Shown here piece after piece: positions 45,666 through 52,873 of a DNA stretch of 64,000 nt. The translations under genes and the position numbers were made by a program. Location of the stretch: assembly GCF_007004625.1 (NCBI RefSeq), contig NZ_ML660049.1, positions 96,504 through 160,503 of the forward strand, read 5' to 3'. Under the pieces are notes generated by a model. The model was not told where the DNA came from and ran no database searches. It saw nothing but the letters and a program-made list of their open reading frames with translations. Numbering within the stretch: the stretch's first letter is position 1; every line of letters starts with the position of its first letter. The stretch comes from Planococcus salinarum. Its GTDB lineage: Bacteria; Bacillota; Bacilli; Bacillales_A; Planococcaceae.

Positions 45666-45706
45666 GGGTGTATTTATACAATACGCCCATATAATAACAA
45701 TGTCAA
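45666..45706 (-). promoter_or_regulatory. Endonuclease promoter overlapped by an inverted repeat
   Basis: On the minus strand, TTGACA (45701-45706), a 17-bp spacer and TATTGT (45678-45683) form a good SigA promoter. Covering the -10 and start region, GGGTGTATT and AATACGCCC (45666-45688) are near-perfect inverted arms around TATAC. This is a likely repressor or control-protein operator timing nuclease expression after methylation. Confidence 0.6.
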
Positions 45707-45905
45707 CCGATTATACATATTTGTTGCGGGGCGAGATATAAGTTGTCTGGAGGGCGGTAAATAGAAGAAGGATTATAGATAGATAAATTATGTTAATTAA
45801 GTCCGTCCGCATAACGTTAGTTTACAAATATATATTATCTACTTGAATAGATCTTGGTTCTATCTAGTTTAGAACAAGGCAAATTTAATAGAGGGGGCGT
45901 TTAAT

Positions 45906-46406
45906 ATGTATAAAGAAGAAAATGTGGTTAATAAGAAAAAGAATTTGGAAAAAAGAGTTCAAAGCGCAGCAAAGCGAATTAATATTGTCTCTGTAAAAAT
46001 GGTAAAAGAATCTTCTTTGCTTTATAAAGAAAGGTCAGTGAAATCGCCAGAAGACAGTTATAATTTATTAAAGTTCTTTTTGGAAAATCGGGATCGCGAG
46101 CATTTTATAGTAATATCCCTAGATATAAAAAATCAGCCGGTTTCAATAAATGTCTGCCACGTTGGAAGTTTAAATGCAAGCATTGTCCATCCTCGAGAAG
46201 TTATGAAGTCGGCAATTTTGAGTAATGCTGCTTCAATAATTGTTGGCCACAATCATCCGTCAGGTAATTGCACTCCTTCACCAGAAGATCATCAAGTAAC
46301 TAAAAGATTAAAAGAGGCAGGGGAAATCATAGGAATTGAACTATTAGACCATTTGATACTTGGAGATGATTCGTATTTATCTTTTAAACAAGAAGGGTAT
46401 TTGTGA
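45906..46406 (+). CDS. RadC-family JAB/MPN domain protein (short, island type)
   Basis: The 166-aa protein consists mainly of the RadC/JAB domain: a metal-binding motif HNHPSGNCTPSPED (His115, His117, Asp near 127) preceded by HVGSLNASIVHPREVMKSAI. It lacks the N-terminal helix-hairpin-helix part of chromosomal RadC, as is common for copies on islands and prophages. The JAMM-type site suggests a metalloprotease or nuclease activity; the role is unsettled. GGGGG lies 8 nt before ATG 45906. Confidence 0.9.
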   Translation: MYKEENVVNKKKNLEKRVQSAAKRINIVSVKMVKESSLLYKERSVKSPEDSYNLLKFFLENRDREHFIVISLDIKNQPVSINVCHVGSLNASIVHPREVMKSAILSNAASIIVGHNHPSGNCTPSPEDHQVTKRLKEAGEIIGIELLDHLILGDDSYLSFKQEGYL

Positions 46407-46510
46407 AAAGTGCATATTTTATGTAAATAAGAATTTGAAAATAGCCTTAAATAACTAGTCTATTTGATGTATAGTTAAAGAACACAGGGGTTACTAAGGA
46501 GTGATAGTTA

Positions 46511-47527
46511 TTGAGTGATATAAAAAAAGGGGAAGAGGAAGTTAATTTCTTGCCGCTATCCAAGGGTAGGAAATTCCTCGCCTATTTAACAGCCTTGGTA
46601 ATTCTAATAATATTTTTAAATACATTACTACCCGTAATTGCCGAGTATTTGACTATTGGGTCTAAAAAACTCAATCTCATAGAAAATAATGAAGAAATTG
46701 AGAAATGGGATATTTATAGCATTATTGGAATGCTTTATTTAACATTTAGGATTATAAAATTACTAACTATAATATGGAGAAAAAATAAGAGAATCGAAAT
46801 CGGTACTGGTGTAACATCTTTTCCTAATCCTTTTTTTGATCCCACTTACGAAAAAGATCAGGGCGATTTGCAAAGGAAATATAACGAGTTAGTGGTAGAT
46901 TTTAATCATAAATTTAAGCTGTTAAAAGAATCTGATGAAGTTCAAAGAGAATTACAAGAAAGTGTAAGTGAACTTTATAATAGAATACGAATCATGATGA
47001 GACATGCAAACAATAGTAACAGGGTTATCAGATCTATAAACTATGCGCTTTATAAAAAGAATAAACATACTAAAGAAGAATGTTTAAAAATCGTTCTAGA
47101 AGAATGTATAACAATACTTGAAAAAGATCAAAGTGATAAAAGTATTACATTATTTAAAGTGCGAGGAGACGAGTTGATCGTTGCTTCCAGCGTTCGAATT
47201 AATTTTGAATCAGTAGATAAAAGAAGATTTAAAAAAGGAGAAGGATTTGCCGGAGACATTTGGGCGAAAAATGAACCTGAAATAGTAAATGATATTAATC
47301 CATCAGATAATAGATTTGCTGGTGGTGGTATACCTGTTACAAAGATTGGATCAATTATGGGTTTTCCTTTAAATGTAGATGAAGAAACACTCGGTGTCTT
47401 TTGTCTTCAATCAGAAGCTGAGGATGGATTTATTAATGAAGATTTATTAACTGTAGAGTTCTATGCAAGAATATGTACACTTATTTTATTATATGATAAA
47501 ATGAACTTAGATAAGTCAGAGGGGTGA
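46511..47527 (+). CDS. Membrane-anchored GAF-like domain protein
   Basis: The 338-aa protein has two membrane helices (about residues 20-43 and 70-88). A heptad-rich cytoplasmic linker follows (about 115-160, EKDQGDLQRKYNELVVDFNHKFKLL...). The C-terminal GAF-like sensor domain (about 180-330) shows RRFKKGEGFAGDIWAKNEPEIVNDI and GSIMGFPLNVDEETLGVFCLQS. No output domain is visible, so it may sense a ligand and act through partners. TTG 46511 follows AAGGAG by 9 nt. A 59-aa gene starts 4 bp after it. Confidence 0.8.
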   Translation: MSDIKKGEEEVNFLPLSKGRKFLAYLTALVILIIFLNTLLPVIAEYLTIGSKKLNLIENNEEIEKWDIYSIIGMLYLTFRIIKLLTIIWRKNKRIEIGTGVTSFPNPFFDPTYEKDQGDLQRKYNELVVDFNHKFKLLKESDEVQRELQESVSELYNRIRIMMRHANNSNRVIRSINYALYKKNKHTKEECLKIVLEECITILEKDQSDKSITLFKVRGDELIVASSVRINFESVDKRRFKKGEGFAGDIWAKNEPEIVNDINPSDNRFAGGGIPVTKIGSIMGFPLNVDEETLGVFCLQSEAEDGFINEDLLTVEFYARICTLILLYDKMNLDKSEG

Positions 47528-47531
47528 TTTT

Positions 47532-47711
47532 ATGCCGACTTTAGAAAAGTATAGACCCACTGGTTCGAAGGAAGTAGATAAGATTTTAGAAGATGCTTTC
47601 GGAAAAATCCAAGCAAGTAACGATGTTAGGAATAAAATTAAAAATGAAATTAATAACCTTAATAAAAAGAAAAGCATAGTTTCTTACGTCATTGAGCAAA
47701 TTTTTAAATGA
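47532..47711 (+). CDS. Small hypothetical protein (59 aa)
   Basis: The 59-aa, lysine- and asparagine-rich, mostly helical protein begins MPTLEKYRPTGSKEVDKILE and ends SYVIEQIFK. GAGGGG lies 7 nt before ATG 47532, and only 4 bp separate it from the GAF-like gene, so it is probably translated with it. Function unknown; an adaptor, antitoxin-like partner or effector are all possible. Confidence 0.65.
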   Translation: MPTLEKYRPTGSKEVDKILEDAFGKIQASNDVRNKIKNEINNLNKKKSIVSYVIEQIFK

Positions 47712-47778
47712 TTAGTAAGAAAGATAGTATACAACTTAAGGTAGTAAACCCTTAAATTTAGAGTTTGCTTAAGCAGCT

Positions 47779-47831
47779 AAACGACTGTTATGAGCTCAGT
47801 ACGATACTGGGCTTGTAACAGTCGTTTTTTT
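47779..47831 (+). terminator. Terminator after the GAF/small-protein operon
   Basis: AAACGACTGTTA / TAACAGTCGTTT arms with an internal stem and a T-run. The rest of the 47712-48292 gap is AT-rich and holds no gene I can support. Confidence 0.8.
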
Positions 47832-48184
47832 GATTAATGCGCTAGTGGTTATAGTAGTGGACATATCATTTAATTTTTTCTTTCATTTTCCATAATATTA
47901 TACCTTCTATTCTAACCGGCCGAAGAAATGTTTCGTGTTCGTATTTAGTACAAGTCGCTTTTTGAGACATATTGAACAACGAATGCTTTTTTATATCTAT
48001 GCCGGAAAACTTTATAGTAATTGCAGCCATGGCTGGAATAAAGGGGCGTTCAGTAGTTACTTGAATTTTATTGATAAACAGTGCTTAGTGTATGGACGTT
48101 TATAAAATTCATGGTTCTAAAAGTAATATTTTTCTCAAAAGGAATTGCCTTGTATTTATTAAGTATTTCCATTTTTAAAGTTTA

Positions 48185-48202
48185 GGTGACCATATTGTGA
48201 CC
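48185..48202 (+). promoter_or_regulatory. Putative integrase arm-type site, right end
   Basis: GGTGACCAT-N3-GTGACC matches the left-end site at 30359-30376 in the same orientation, about 90 bp inside the right att repeat. Confidence 0.5.
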
Positions 48203-48215
48203 AATAGACAGAAAT

Positions 48216-48247
48216 AAAGAACCATCTCTGATCAGAGATGGTTCTTT
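48216..48247. terminator. Perfect 32-bp palindrome, likely terminator of tRNA-Val
   Basis: AAAGAACCATCTCTGA and its exact complement form a hairpin without spacer bases. It lies 46 bp past the tRNA-Val 3' end on the minus strand, inside the island, after a second hairpin (48253-48281, AGAAACCCT/AGGGTTTTCT arms). The island thus supplies a substitute terminator for the tRNA. Confidence 0.65.
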
Positions 48248-48292
48248 ATTTAGAAAACCCTAGTTCTCTAAGGGTTTCTCATATAAAATTAT

Positions 48293-48340
48293 ATGATTCC
48301 TACTGGGCTCGAACCAGCGACCTCTACCCTGTCAAGGTAG
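48293..48340 (-). repeat. Right attachment site (48 bp, within tRNA-Val)
   Basis: This is identical to 30200-30247. It spans the anticodon arm to the 3' end of the intact tRNA-Val; sequence identity stops one base beyond each end. Confidence 0.93.
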
Positions 48341-48366
48341 CGCTCTCCCAGCTGAGCTAAGGAATC
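48294..48366 (-). tRNA. trnV: tRNA-Val (anticodon GAC)
   Basis: The 73-nt cloverleaf has acceptor GATTCCT / AGGAATC plus discriminator A, D-arm GCTC...GAGC and anticodon stem CTACC / GGTAG with loop TTGACAG. The anticodon is therefore GAC, which reads GUC/GUU valine codons. The T-arm is GCTGG-TTCGAGC-CCAGT. The CCA end is not encoded. Its 3' part was duplicated by island integration and the gene remains intact. Confidence 0.95.
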
Positions 48367-48387
48367 GCAATTTCAAGGACATTTCTA

Positions 48388-48415
48388 ATTATAGCGCGCT
48401 CTTGAAAAATGTCAA
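48388..48415 (-). promoter_or_regulatory. Promoter of tRNA-Val
   Basis: On the minus strand, consensus TTGACA (48410-48415) and TATAAT (48388-48393) have 16-bp spacing, 21 bp before the tRNA 5' end. GCGCGC lies between them, as in stringently controlled promoters. Confidence 0.8.
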
Positions 48416-48461
48416 TACTCCTGGAAAGAAATCTCATTGCAAATTGTCTCACGGAGCTTGT

Positions 48462-49179
48462 TTATTGGGCAGCGCTGCGGAAGCCGTGATCACGGGCTTC
48501 CTGTTCAGAGCAGAACCACTCTTCCGGATTTGTCTGTTCGTACGAATGGCTGTCCGGCAAGTGATAGATTTTATCTCCATTGCGGGTAATGTTTCCTTTG
48601 ATGTCGCAATCGCCAGTTTCCGTTTCTTCTATTCCATCGCTGTCGAAGCCGCGGTCCGTGGCGTAATTTTCAAACTCCCAAATACCCAGGCGCTGTTCTT
48701 TGGCCTGCCGTTCCGCATTTTCAAACTCCTCAAGATAACGAGTATTGGGAGGGAAGATGTATGCAACACGCGCATGGCCAGCTTCAAGCAGCTGTTCCTG
48801 TATACTTTCCCCGTCGACATACAGATACGCCAGCAGGCGGCCGTAATCATCAACGCGTTCACCGACGTCAAATTCGATTGTTACATCACCGGATTTGATC
48901 AGCTGCCGATTTGCCTCTGTGGCTTCAGGGCCAAGTGGCTGTTCACCGAAGCGGGGATGGCTGTTCACCGAAGCGGGGATGGTTGGTCTCCGGAGTATCG
49001 ATTAAAAGGTACCTGACGGTGGTTTTCTCGCCATCGTAAAGAATCCTGATGGTATCGCCGTCTATGACGGAAAGCACCTCCACTGGCACCTGGTTGCTGT
49101 TTCCGCCCGTATCTATGGAATCGGCAAGGCCGCATCCGGCTGTCAGGAGTGCAAGGAGAAAAACTGTTGCTAGTTTCAA
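48462..49179 (-). pseudogene. Thermonuclease (nuc/YncB-like) lipoprotein, frameshifted
   Basis: The gene begins at TTG 49179 (GAGG 8 nt upstream) with a lipoprotein signal (lipobox LTAGC). A staphylococcal-nuclease-like fold follows: VLSVIDGDTIRILYDGEKTTVRYLLIDTPET. The frame is broken at 48939-48982 by a 22-bp tandem duplication (+1 shift). Reading resumes as LGPEATEANRQLIKSGDVTIEFDVGERVDDYGRLLAYLYV, then a Cys-containing C-terminal domain. Removing one 22-bp copy restores a single ~230-aa protein. The unbroken halves suggest a recent event, or an assembly error. Confidence 0.88.
48939..48982. repeat. 22-bp perfect tandem duplication inside nuc
   Basis: Two back-to-back identical 22-bp copies (48939-48960 and 48961-48982, each starting CTGTTCACCG) are present. 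Because 22 is not a multiple of three, the duplication shifts the nuclease frame. Confidence 0.95.
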
Positions 49180-49273
49180 AGAAATCGCCTCTTTCGTGTT
49201 CTCATTATATTTTGATGGGACGCGGCTTGCAATCGAAAACACGTTCGGGTAATTTGAAGTGAGGGGTGATCAT

Positions 49274-50113
49274 ATGCGTTTGACCTTATCCTTTGAATAC
49301 GATTTCGACAGCGCTCTCGTGCGCATGTCGAAGGATCCGCTGAATGCAATCAATCTGGCCGGGAAAAGTGTGCAGGTCCCAATGGCAGCCGGAAATCTTG
49401 TGACTGTAAGAGCCCTTGGCACGAAAAAAGAACCGGTTTTTGAGATAAGCGGTGCAGAAGAGGAACAGCACCAGGCCATCATGGAAATCTTTCATTTCCA
49501 TCAATCATTGGACCCCGTTCACGAACATTTTGAGGGTACGTCATTAGCGGATCTGTTTGAGAAACACCGGGGCACTCCGATTGTCCGGGAATTTTCTTTG
49601 TACGCAGCTTTGATGAAAAGCATCATCCATCAGCAATTGAATATGGCATTTGCCCATACATTGACGAGCCGTTTCGTTAAAACCTACGGCCATGAAAAGT
49701 CAGGAGTGTGGTTTTATCCCTCTCCGGAAAATATAGCTTAAAGGGATCCGCAGGAATTTCGGGAAATGCAGTTCAGTACCCGCAAAGCTGAGTATATTAT
49801 CGGCCTGTCGCAGGCGATCGCTAAGGGCAGGCTCGATCTGGAAGGCATGCGGTTTAAAGAGGATGACGAAATCAGGGCGGAGCTTGTGGCGTACCGTGGA
49901 ATCGGAACATGGACTGCTGAAAATTTTCTGCTGTTCGGTCTTGGCCGCCCGAATTTGTTTCCAATAGCGGATATCGGGCTGCAGAATGCTTTGAAAATAC
50001 AGTGGGCTATGGACTTGAAACCGAAAGTTGAAGAAATCCTTCCACATCTCCCCGGTTGGTCCCCCTATCTGTCCTATGTTTCTTTATATCTCTGGAGAAG
50101 CATCGAACAATAA
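49274..50113 (+). pseudogene. DNA-3-methyladenine glycosylase (AlkA-like) with in-frame stop
   Basis: One reading frame runs from ATG 49274 (MRLTLSFEYDFDSAL; AGGGGTGA upstream) to 50113, interrupted by a single TAA at 49739-49741 after PSPENIA. The first part contains the HhH-glycosylase core helix LYAALMKSIIHQQLNMAFAHTLTSRF. The second contains the HhH-GPD motif RAELVAYRGIGTWTAENFLLFGLGRPNLFPIADIGLQNAL, with the catalytic Asp in ADIG. A one-base change (for example TTA to TAA) explains it. The two fragments are probably non-functional, unless the stop is suppressed or a sequencing error. Confidence 0.87.
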
Positions 50114-50121
50114 AGGGACAA

Positions 50122-50164
50122 CAAAACGCCTTTCTCAATAGTTGCATTGAAAAAGGCGTTTTTA
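50122..50164. terminator. Bidirectional terminator
   Basis: AAAACGCCTTT / AAAGGCGTTTTT arms with an inner CAATAGTTGCATTG stem lie between the glycosylase and the convergent small gene. Confidence 0.82.
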
Positions 50165-50200
50165 TGTAAGCATAGGACAGGAAACGATTACGCTTTTCAC

Positions 50201-50344
50201 TTACAGCGATGACTCCACTTCCTGGATGTGATGGTCATAATAGAGGAAGGCTTCCTCTTCAACATCTTCGAGCTTTTCTTTATTCAAACCGATTTCCAGT
50301 TGTCCGGTAAATACTGGTTCCCACCAATTTGTATTTTCTTTCAT
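50201..50344 (-). CDS. Small acidic hypothetical protein (47 aa)
   Basis: The 47-aa acidic protein begins MKENTNWWEPVFTGQLEIG and contains FLYYDHHIQEVE. A strong ribosome site, AAAGGAGGGG, lies about 8 nt before ATG 50344, and the frame ends in TAA just before a terminator. Composition and signals support a real gene of unknown function. Confidence 0.7.
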   Translation of the reverse strand: MKENTNWWEPVFTGQLEIGLNKEKLEDVEEEAFLYYDHHIQEVESSL

Positions 50345-50469
50345 AAATTATGCCCCTCCTTTAAATTCTTCCTGATGTAATTGTTTGACTATTCTATACC
50401 CTTGAGGGTTACACTTATAAACAACAGATACGAAAATAAGCCTTTTGGCCTTAAAGGGAGAGATGGTTC

Positions 50470-51393
50470 GTGATTTCAATTGGAATTATAGGTGCTGGAA
50501 TTGTAGGAGAGCGTATTATCAAACAAATCCAAGAGGAGGATGGCGTTGAAATAGTGGCGGTATTTGATGAAAATTCAAAGCGCCTGCAGGATTTGCAGAA
50601 TGATTATGGCGTGCCGGCTGCTGCCACACTTGATGAAATCCTCTATTCAAAAGCTGATTGGGTATATATTGGCACTCCGCCTGCTTCGCATGCGGAAATT
50701 GCCAGCTTGGCTGCAGACGCAGGGATCAACATTTTGAGTGAAAAGCCACTTGCACATAATGCGGAAGCCGGGGAAAGAATGGTCAAAGCAGTAACGGAAA
50801 ACCGGGTTCGTTCGGCGATGCACTTTCCGCTGATGTACAGCGCGGCGGTGCATGAAATGGCCAAGCTTGCAAAAACGGGCAGTATCGGCGATATCGCCAG
50901 AGTCGAATTGCAAACAGTTTTCCCCACCTGGCCGCGTCCCTGGCAACAGACCCCATGGATCGGTTCCAGGCTTGAAGGAGGCTTTATCCGAGAAGTTTTT
51001 CCGCATTACCTTCAATTGATCGAGCGGATTTTCGGAGGGATATCAATAGCAGCGCATCAGGTCACATACCCCGAACAACCGGATTTGTGTGAAACGGGCT
51101 TACTGGCCCACGGGATGGTAAATGAAACGATTCCTTTGCTGTTAACCGGACTCAGTGGAGTCGGCCAGAAAGAGTTGCTTCAATTTAAGATTATTGGAAG
51201 CAAAGGGGTTTTGACTTTGGAGAATTGGTCGCAGTTGTTTATCACCAAGGAGCAGGGGGAAAGAATACAGTTAACGGATTTTTCCGAGGTGCCAAGTCTA
51301 TTTGAGGAAATGAAAGCGATGTCGACCGCACTTGTCCCGTTTGAAGAGGGGTTGAGCATCCAGCGGCTTATCGATCAGTTGATAACAGAATAA
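50470..51393 (+). CDS. Gfo/Idh/MocA-family oxidoreductase
   Basis: The 307-aa NAD(P)-dependent sugar or inositol-type dehydrogenase has an N-terminal Rossmann fold with GIIGAGIVGERII. The family ADWVYIGTPPASHAEIA and EKPLAHNAEAGERMV motifs follow (Lys-Pro near residue 91). The C-terminal substrate domain spans residues about 120-300. GTG 50470 follows AGGGAG by 9 nt. It lies 24 bp before the aldehyde dehydrogenase gene, so they may act together. Substrate unknown. Confidence 0.88.
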   Translation: MISIGIIGAGIVGERIIKQIQEEDGVEIVAVFDENSKRLQDLQNDYGVPAAATLDEILYSKADWVYIGTPPASHAEIASLAADAGINILSEKPLAHNAEAGERMVKAVTENRVRSAMHFPLMYSAAVHEMAKLAKTGSIGDIARVELQTVFPTWPRPWQQTPWIGSRLEGGFIREVFPHYLQLIERIFGGISIAAHQVTYPEQPDLCETGLLAHGMVNETIPLLLTGLSGVGQKELLQFKIIGSKGVLTLENWSQLFITKEQGERIQLTDFSEVPSLFEEMKAMSTALVPFEEGLSIQRLIDQLITE

Positions 51394-51417
51394 ACCAATA
51401 TTACAGGAGGCTACTAT

Positions 51418-52806
51418 ATGAATTTTACTGCCAATGACGTTGAACGCATGATCCAGGAACAACGGAATTTCTATTTTACTGGTGCAACGCGCTCTTCAGA
51501 ATTCCGAAAAGCGCAACTTGAAAACCTGAAACAATCCATCGTGGCCAATGAAGAAATCATTATTGACGCACTAGAGCGCGATTTGGGCAAAAGTGAATTT
51601 GAAGCCTATGGAACGGAAGTCGGTTTTGTACTCGACAGCATCGGACACATGCAAAAAAACCTTGATGAATGGATGGAACCGGAAAAGGTTAAAACACCTT
51701 TGCATCTGCAGCCATCGAAAAGTTTTGTTATCCGTGAGCCATATGGTTCGGTTTTGGTCATCGGCCCATTCAACTACCCATTCCAGCTGGTAATGGAACC
51801 TTTAATCGGCGCTATTATAGGAGGCAATTGCTCGATCGTCAAACCTTCGGAAACAACTCCGCATGTGGCACGGGCCATACGGATTATTTTGGAAGAAGCA
51901 TTCCCCACATACTATGTGCGGGTTGTGGAGGGTGAGCGCGAAGAAGTGACCGCGTTGATCCATGCGTCATTTGACTATATTTTCTTCACAGGCAGCGTAA
52001 AAGTCGGGAAAGTCGTTATGAAAGCGGCTTCGGAAAGGCTGACACCGATCACGTTGGAACTGGGAGGCAAAAGCCCTGCCATTGTCGATCAGACAGCGGA
52101 TATCGACCTGGCCGTCAAACGGATTGCCTGGGGCAAGCTGATGAATACGGGCCAGACTTGCGTTGCGCCTGATTATGTCTGCGTCCACGAATCGGTCAAA
52201 GAAGAATTCATCAAAAAATTGAAAAAGACTATCAATAGTTTTTATGGAAAAAATGCCCAGGCAAGTCCCGATTATGGGCGGATTGTTTCCACTTCCCATT
52301 TTGACCGCCTGGCGGAAATTATTGATTCAGAATCCGGCAACATTATCTACGGTGGAAATACCGACCGTTCGAATCTTTATATCGAGCCGACGGTGCTGGA
52401 TAACATCAACTGGAACAGCCCTTCGATGGAAGATGAAATTTTTGGGCCGATTTTGCCGATCATTACGTACCAGGATCTGCCACTTCTTCTGCGCCAGATT
52501 CGCCAGCTTCCAAAACCATTGTCAGCATATATTTTCTCGGAAAATGAACGTGCAATTGACTTTTTCCTTGAAGAACTGCCGTTTGGCGGAGGCTGCATAA
52601 ATGATACCGTATCTCATGTTGGCAGCGCCTACCTGCCGTTTGGTGGAGTAGGTCCATCCGGCATGAATTCCTATCATGGCAAGTCGAGTTTCGAAACCTT
52701 CACCCATGCTAAATCGATTCTGAAAAAATCGACGAAAATTTCAACAAACGTTCTGTTTCCTCCGTATAAGAACAAAGTGAAATACGTCAGGGGATTATTG
52801 AAATAA
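51418..52806 (+). CDS. Aldehyde dehydrogenase (class 3-like)
   Basis: The 462-aa NAD(P)-dependent enzyme oxidises aldehydes to acids. Visible motifs: PFNYPFQLVMEPLIGAIIGGNCSIVKPSE, catalytic Glu in TLELGGKSPAIV, catalytic Cys in NTGQTCVAPDYV, and GPSGMNSYHGKSSFETFTH near the C-terminus. The short length and lack of an N-terminal extension fit the class 3/fatty-aldehyde group. AGGAGG lies 8-9 nt before ATG 51418. Confidence 0.93.
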   Translation: MNFTANDVERMIQEQRNFYFTGATRSSEFRKAQLENLKQSIVANEEIIIDALERDLGKSEFEAYGTEVGFVLDSIGHMQKNLDEWMEPEKVKTPLHLQPSKSFVIREPYGSVLVIGPFNYPFQLVMEPLIGAIIGGNCSIVKPSETTPHVARAIRIILEEAFPTYYVRVVEGEREEVTALIHASFDYIFFTGSVKVGKVVMKAASERLTPITLELGGKSPAIVDQTADIDLAVKRIAWGKLMNTGQTCVAPDYVCVHESVKEEFIKKLKKTINSFYGKNAQASPDYGRIVSTSHFDRLAEIIDSESGNIIYGGNTDRSNLYIEPTVLDNINWNSPSMEDEIFGPILPIITYQDLPLLLRQIRQLPKPLSAYIFSENERAIDFFLEELPFGGGCINDTVSHVGSAYLPFGGVGPSGMNSYHGKSSFETFTHAKSILKKSTKISTNVLFPPYKNKVKYVRGLLK

Positions 52807-52847
52807 TCAGTGCATCACAGATTGAGGAAAGATGAATTTTCCAAATT

Positions 52848-52873
52848 AAAAAGGGGCCAGCCGGCCCCTTTTT
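52848..52873. terminator. Bidirectional terminator
   Basis: AAAAAGGGGCC / GGCCCCTTTTT perfect stem lies between two convergent genes and touches the kinase stop codon. Confidence 0.9.

Larger units (their letters stand above)
30200..48340. mobile_element. Integrated genomic island in tRNA-Val (satellite/ICE-like, ~18 kb)
   Basis: A 48-bp identical direct repeat bounds the region: 30200-30247 and 48293-48340. The right copy is the 3' part of an intact tRNA-Val gene; the left copy is an isolated tRNA fragment. Inside are a tyrosine integrase, an excisionase-like protein, an SF3-type helicase and defence-type cargo. Base composition is clearly more AT-rich than both flanks. No conjugation, capsid or terminase genes are visible, so it is probably a satellite-like or mobilisable island, not a phage or a self-transmissible ICE. 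Confidence 0.92.

Noticed and set aside
30200..48340. Prophage
   Set aside because: No capsid, portal, tail, terminase, holin or lysin genes are recognisable. Only integration and replication-type genes plus cargo are present.
48402..49016. Long plus-strand open frame opposite the nuclease gene
   Set aside because: It is a shadow of the thermonuclease gene, lacks a ribosome site and encodes no recognisable protein.
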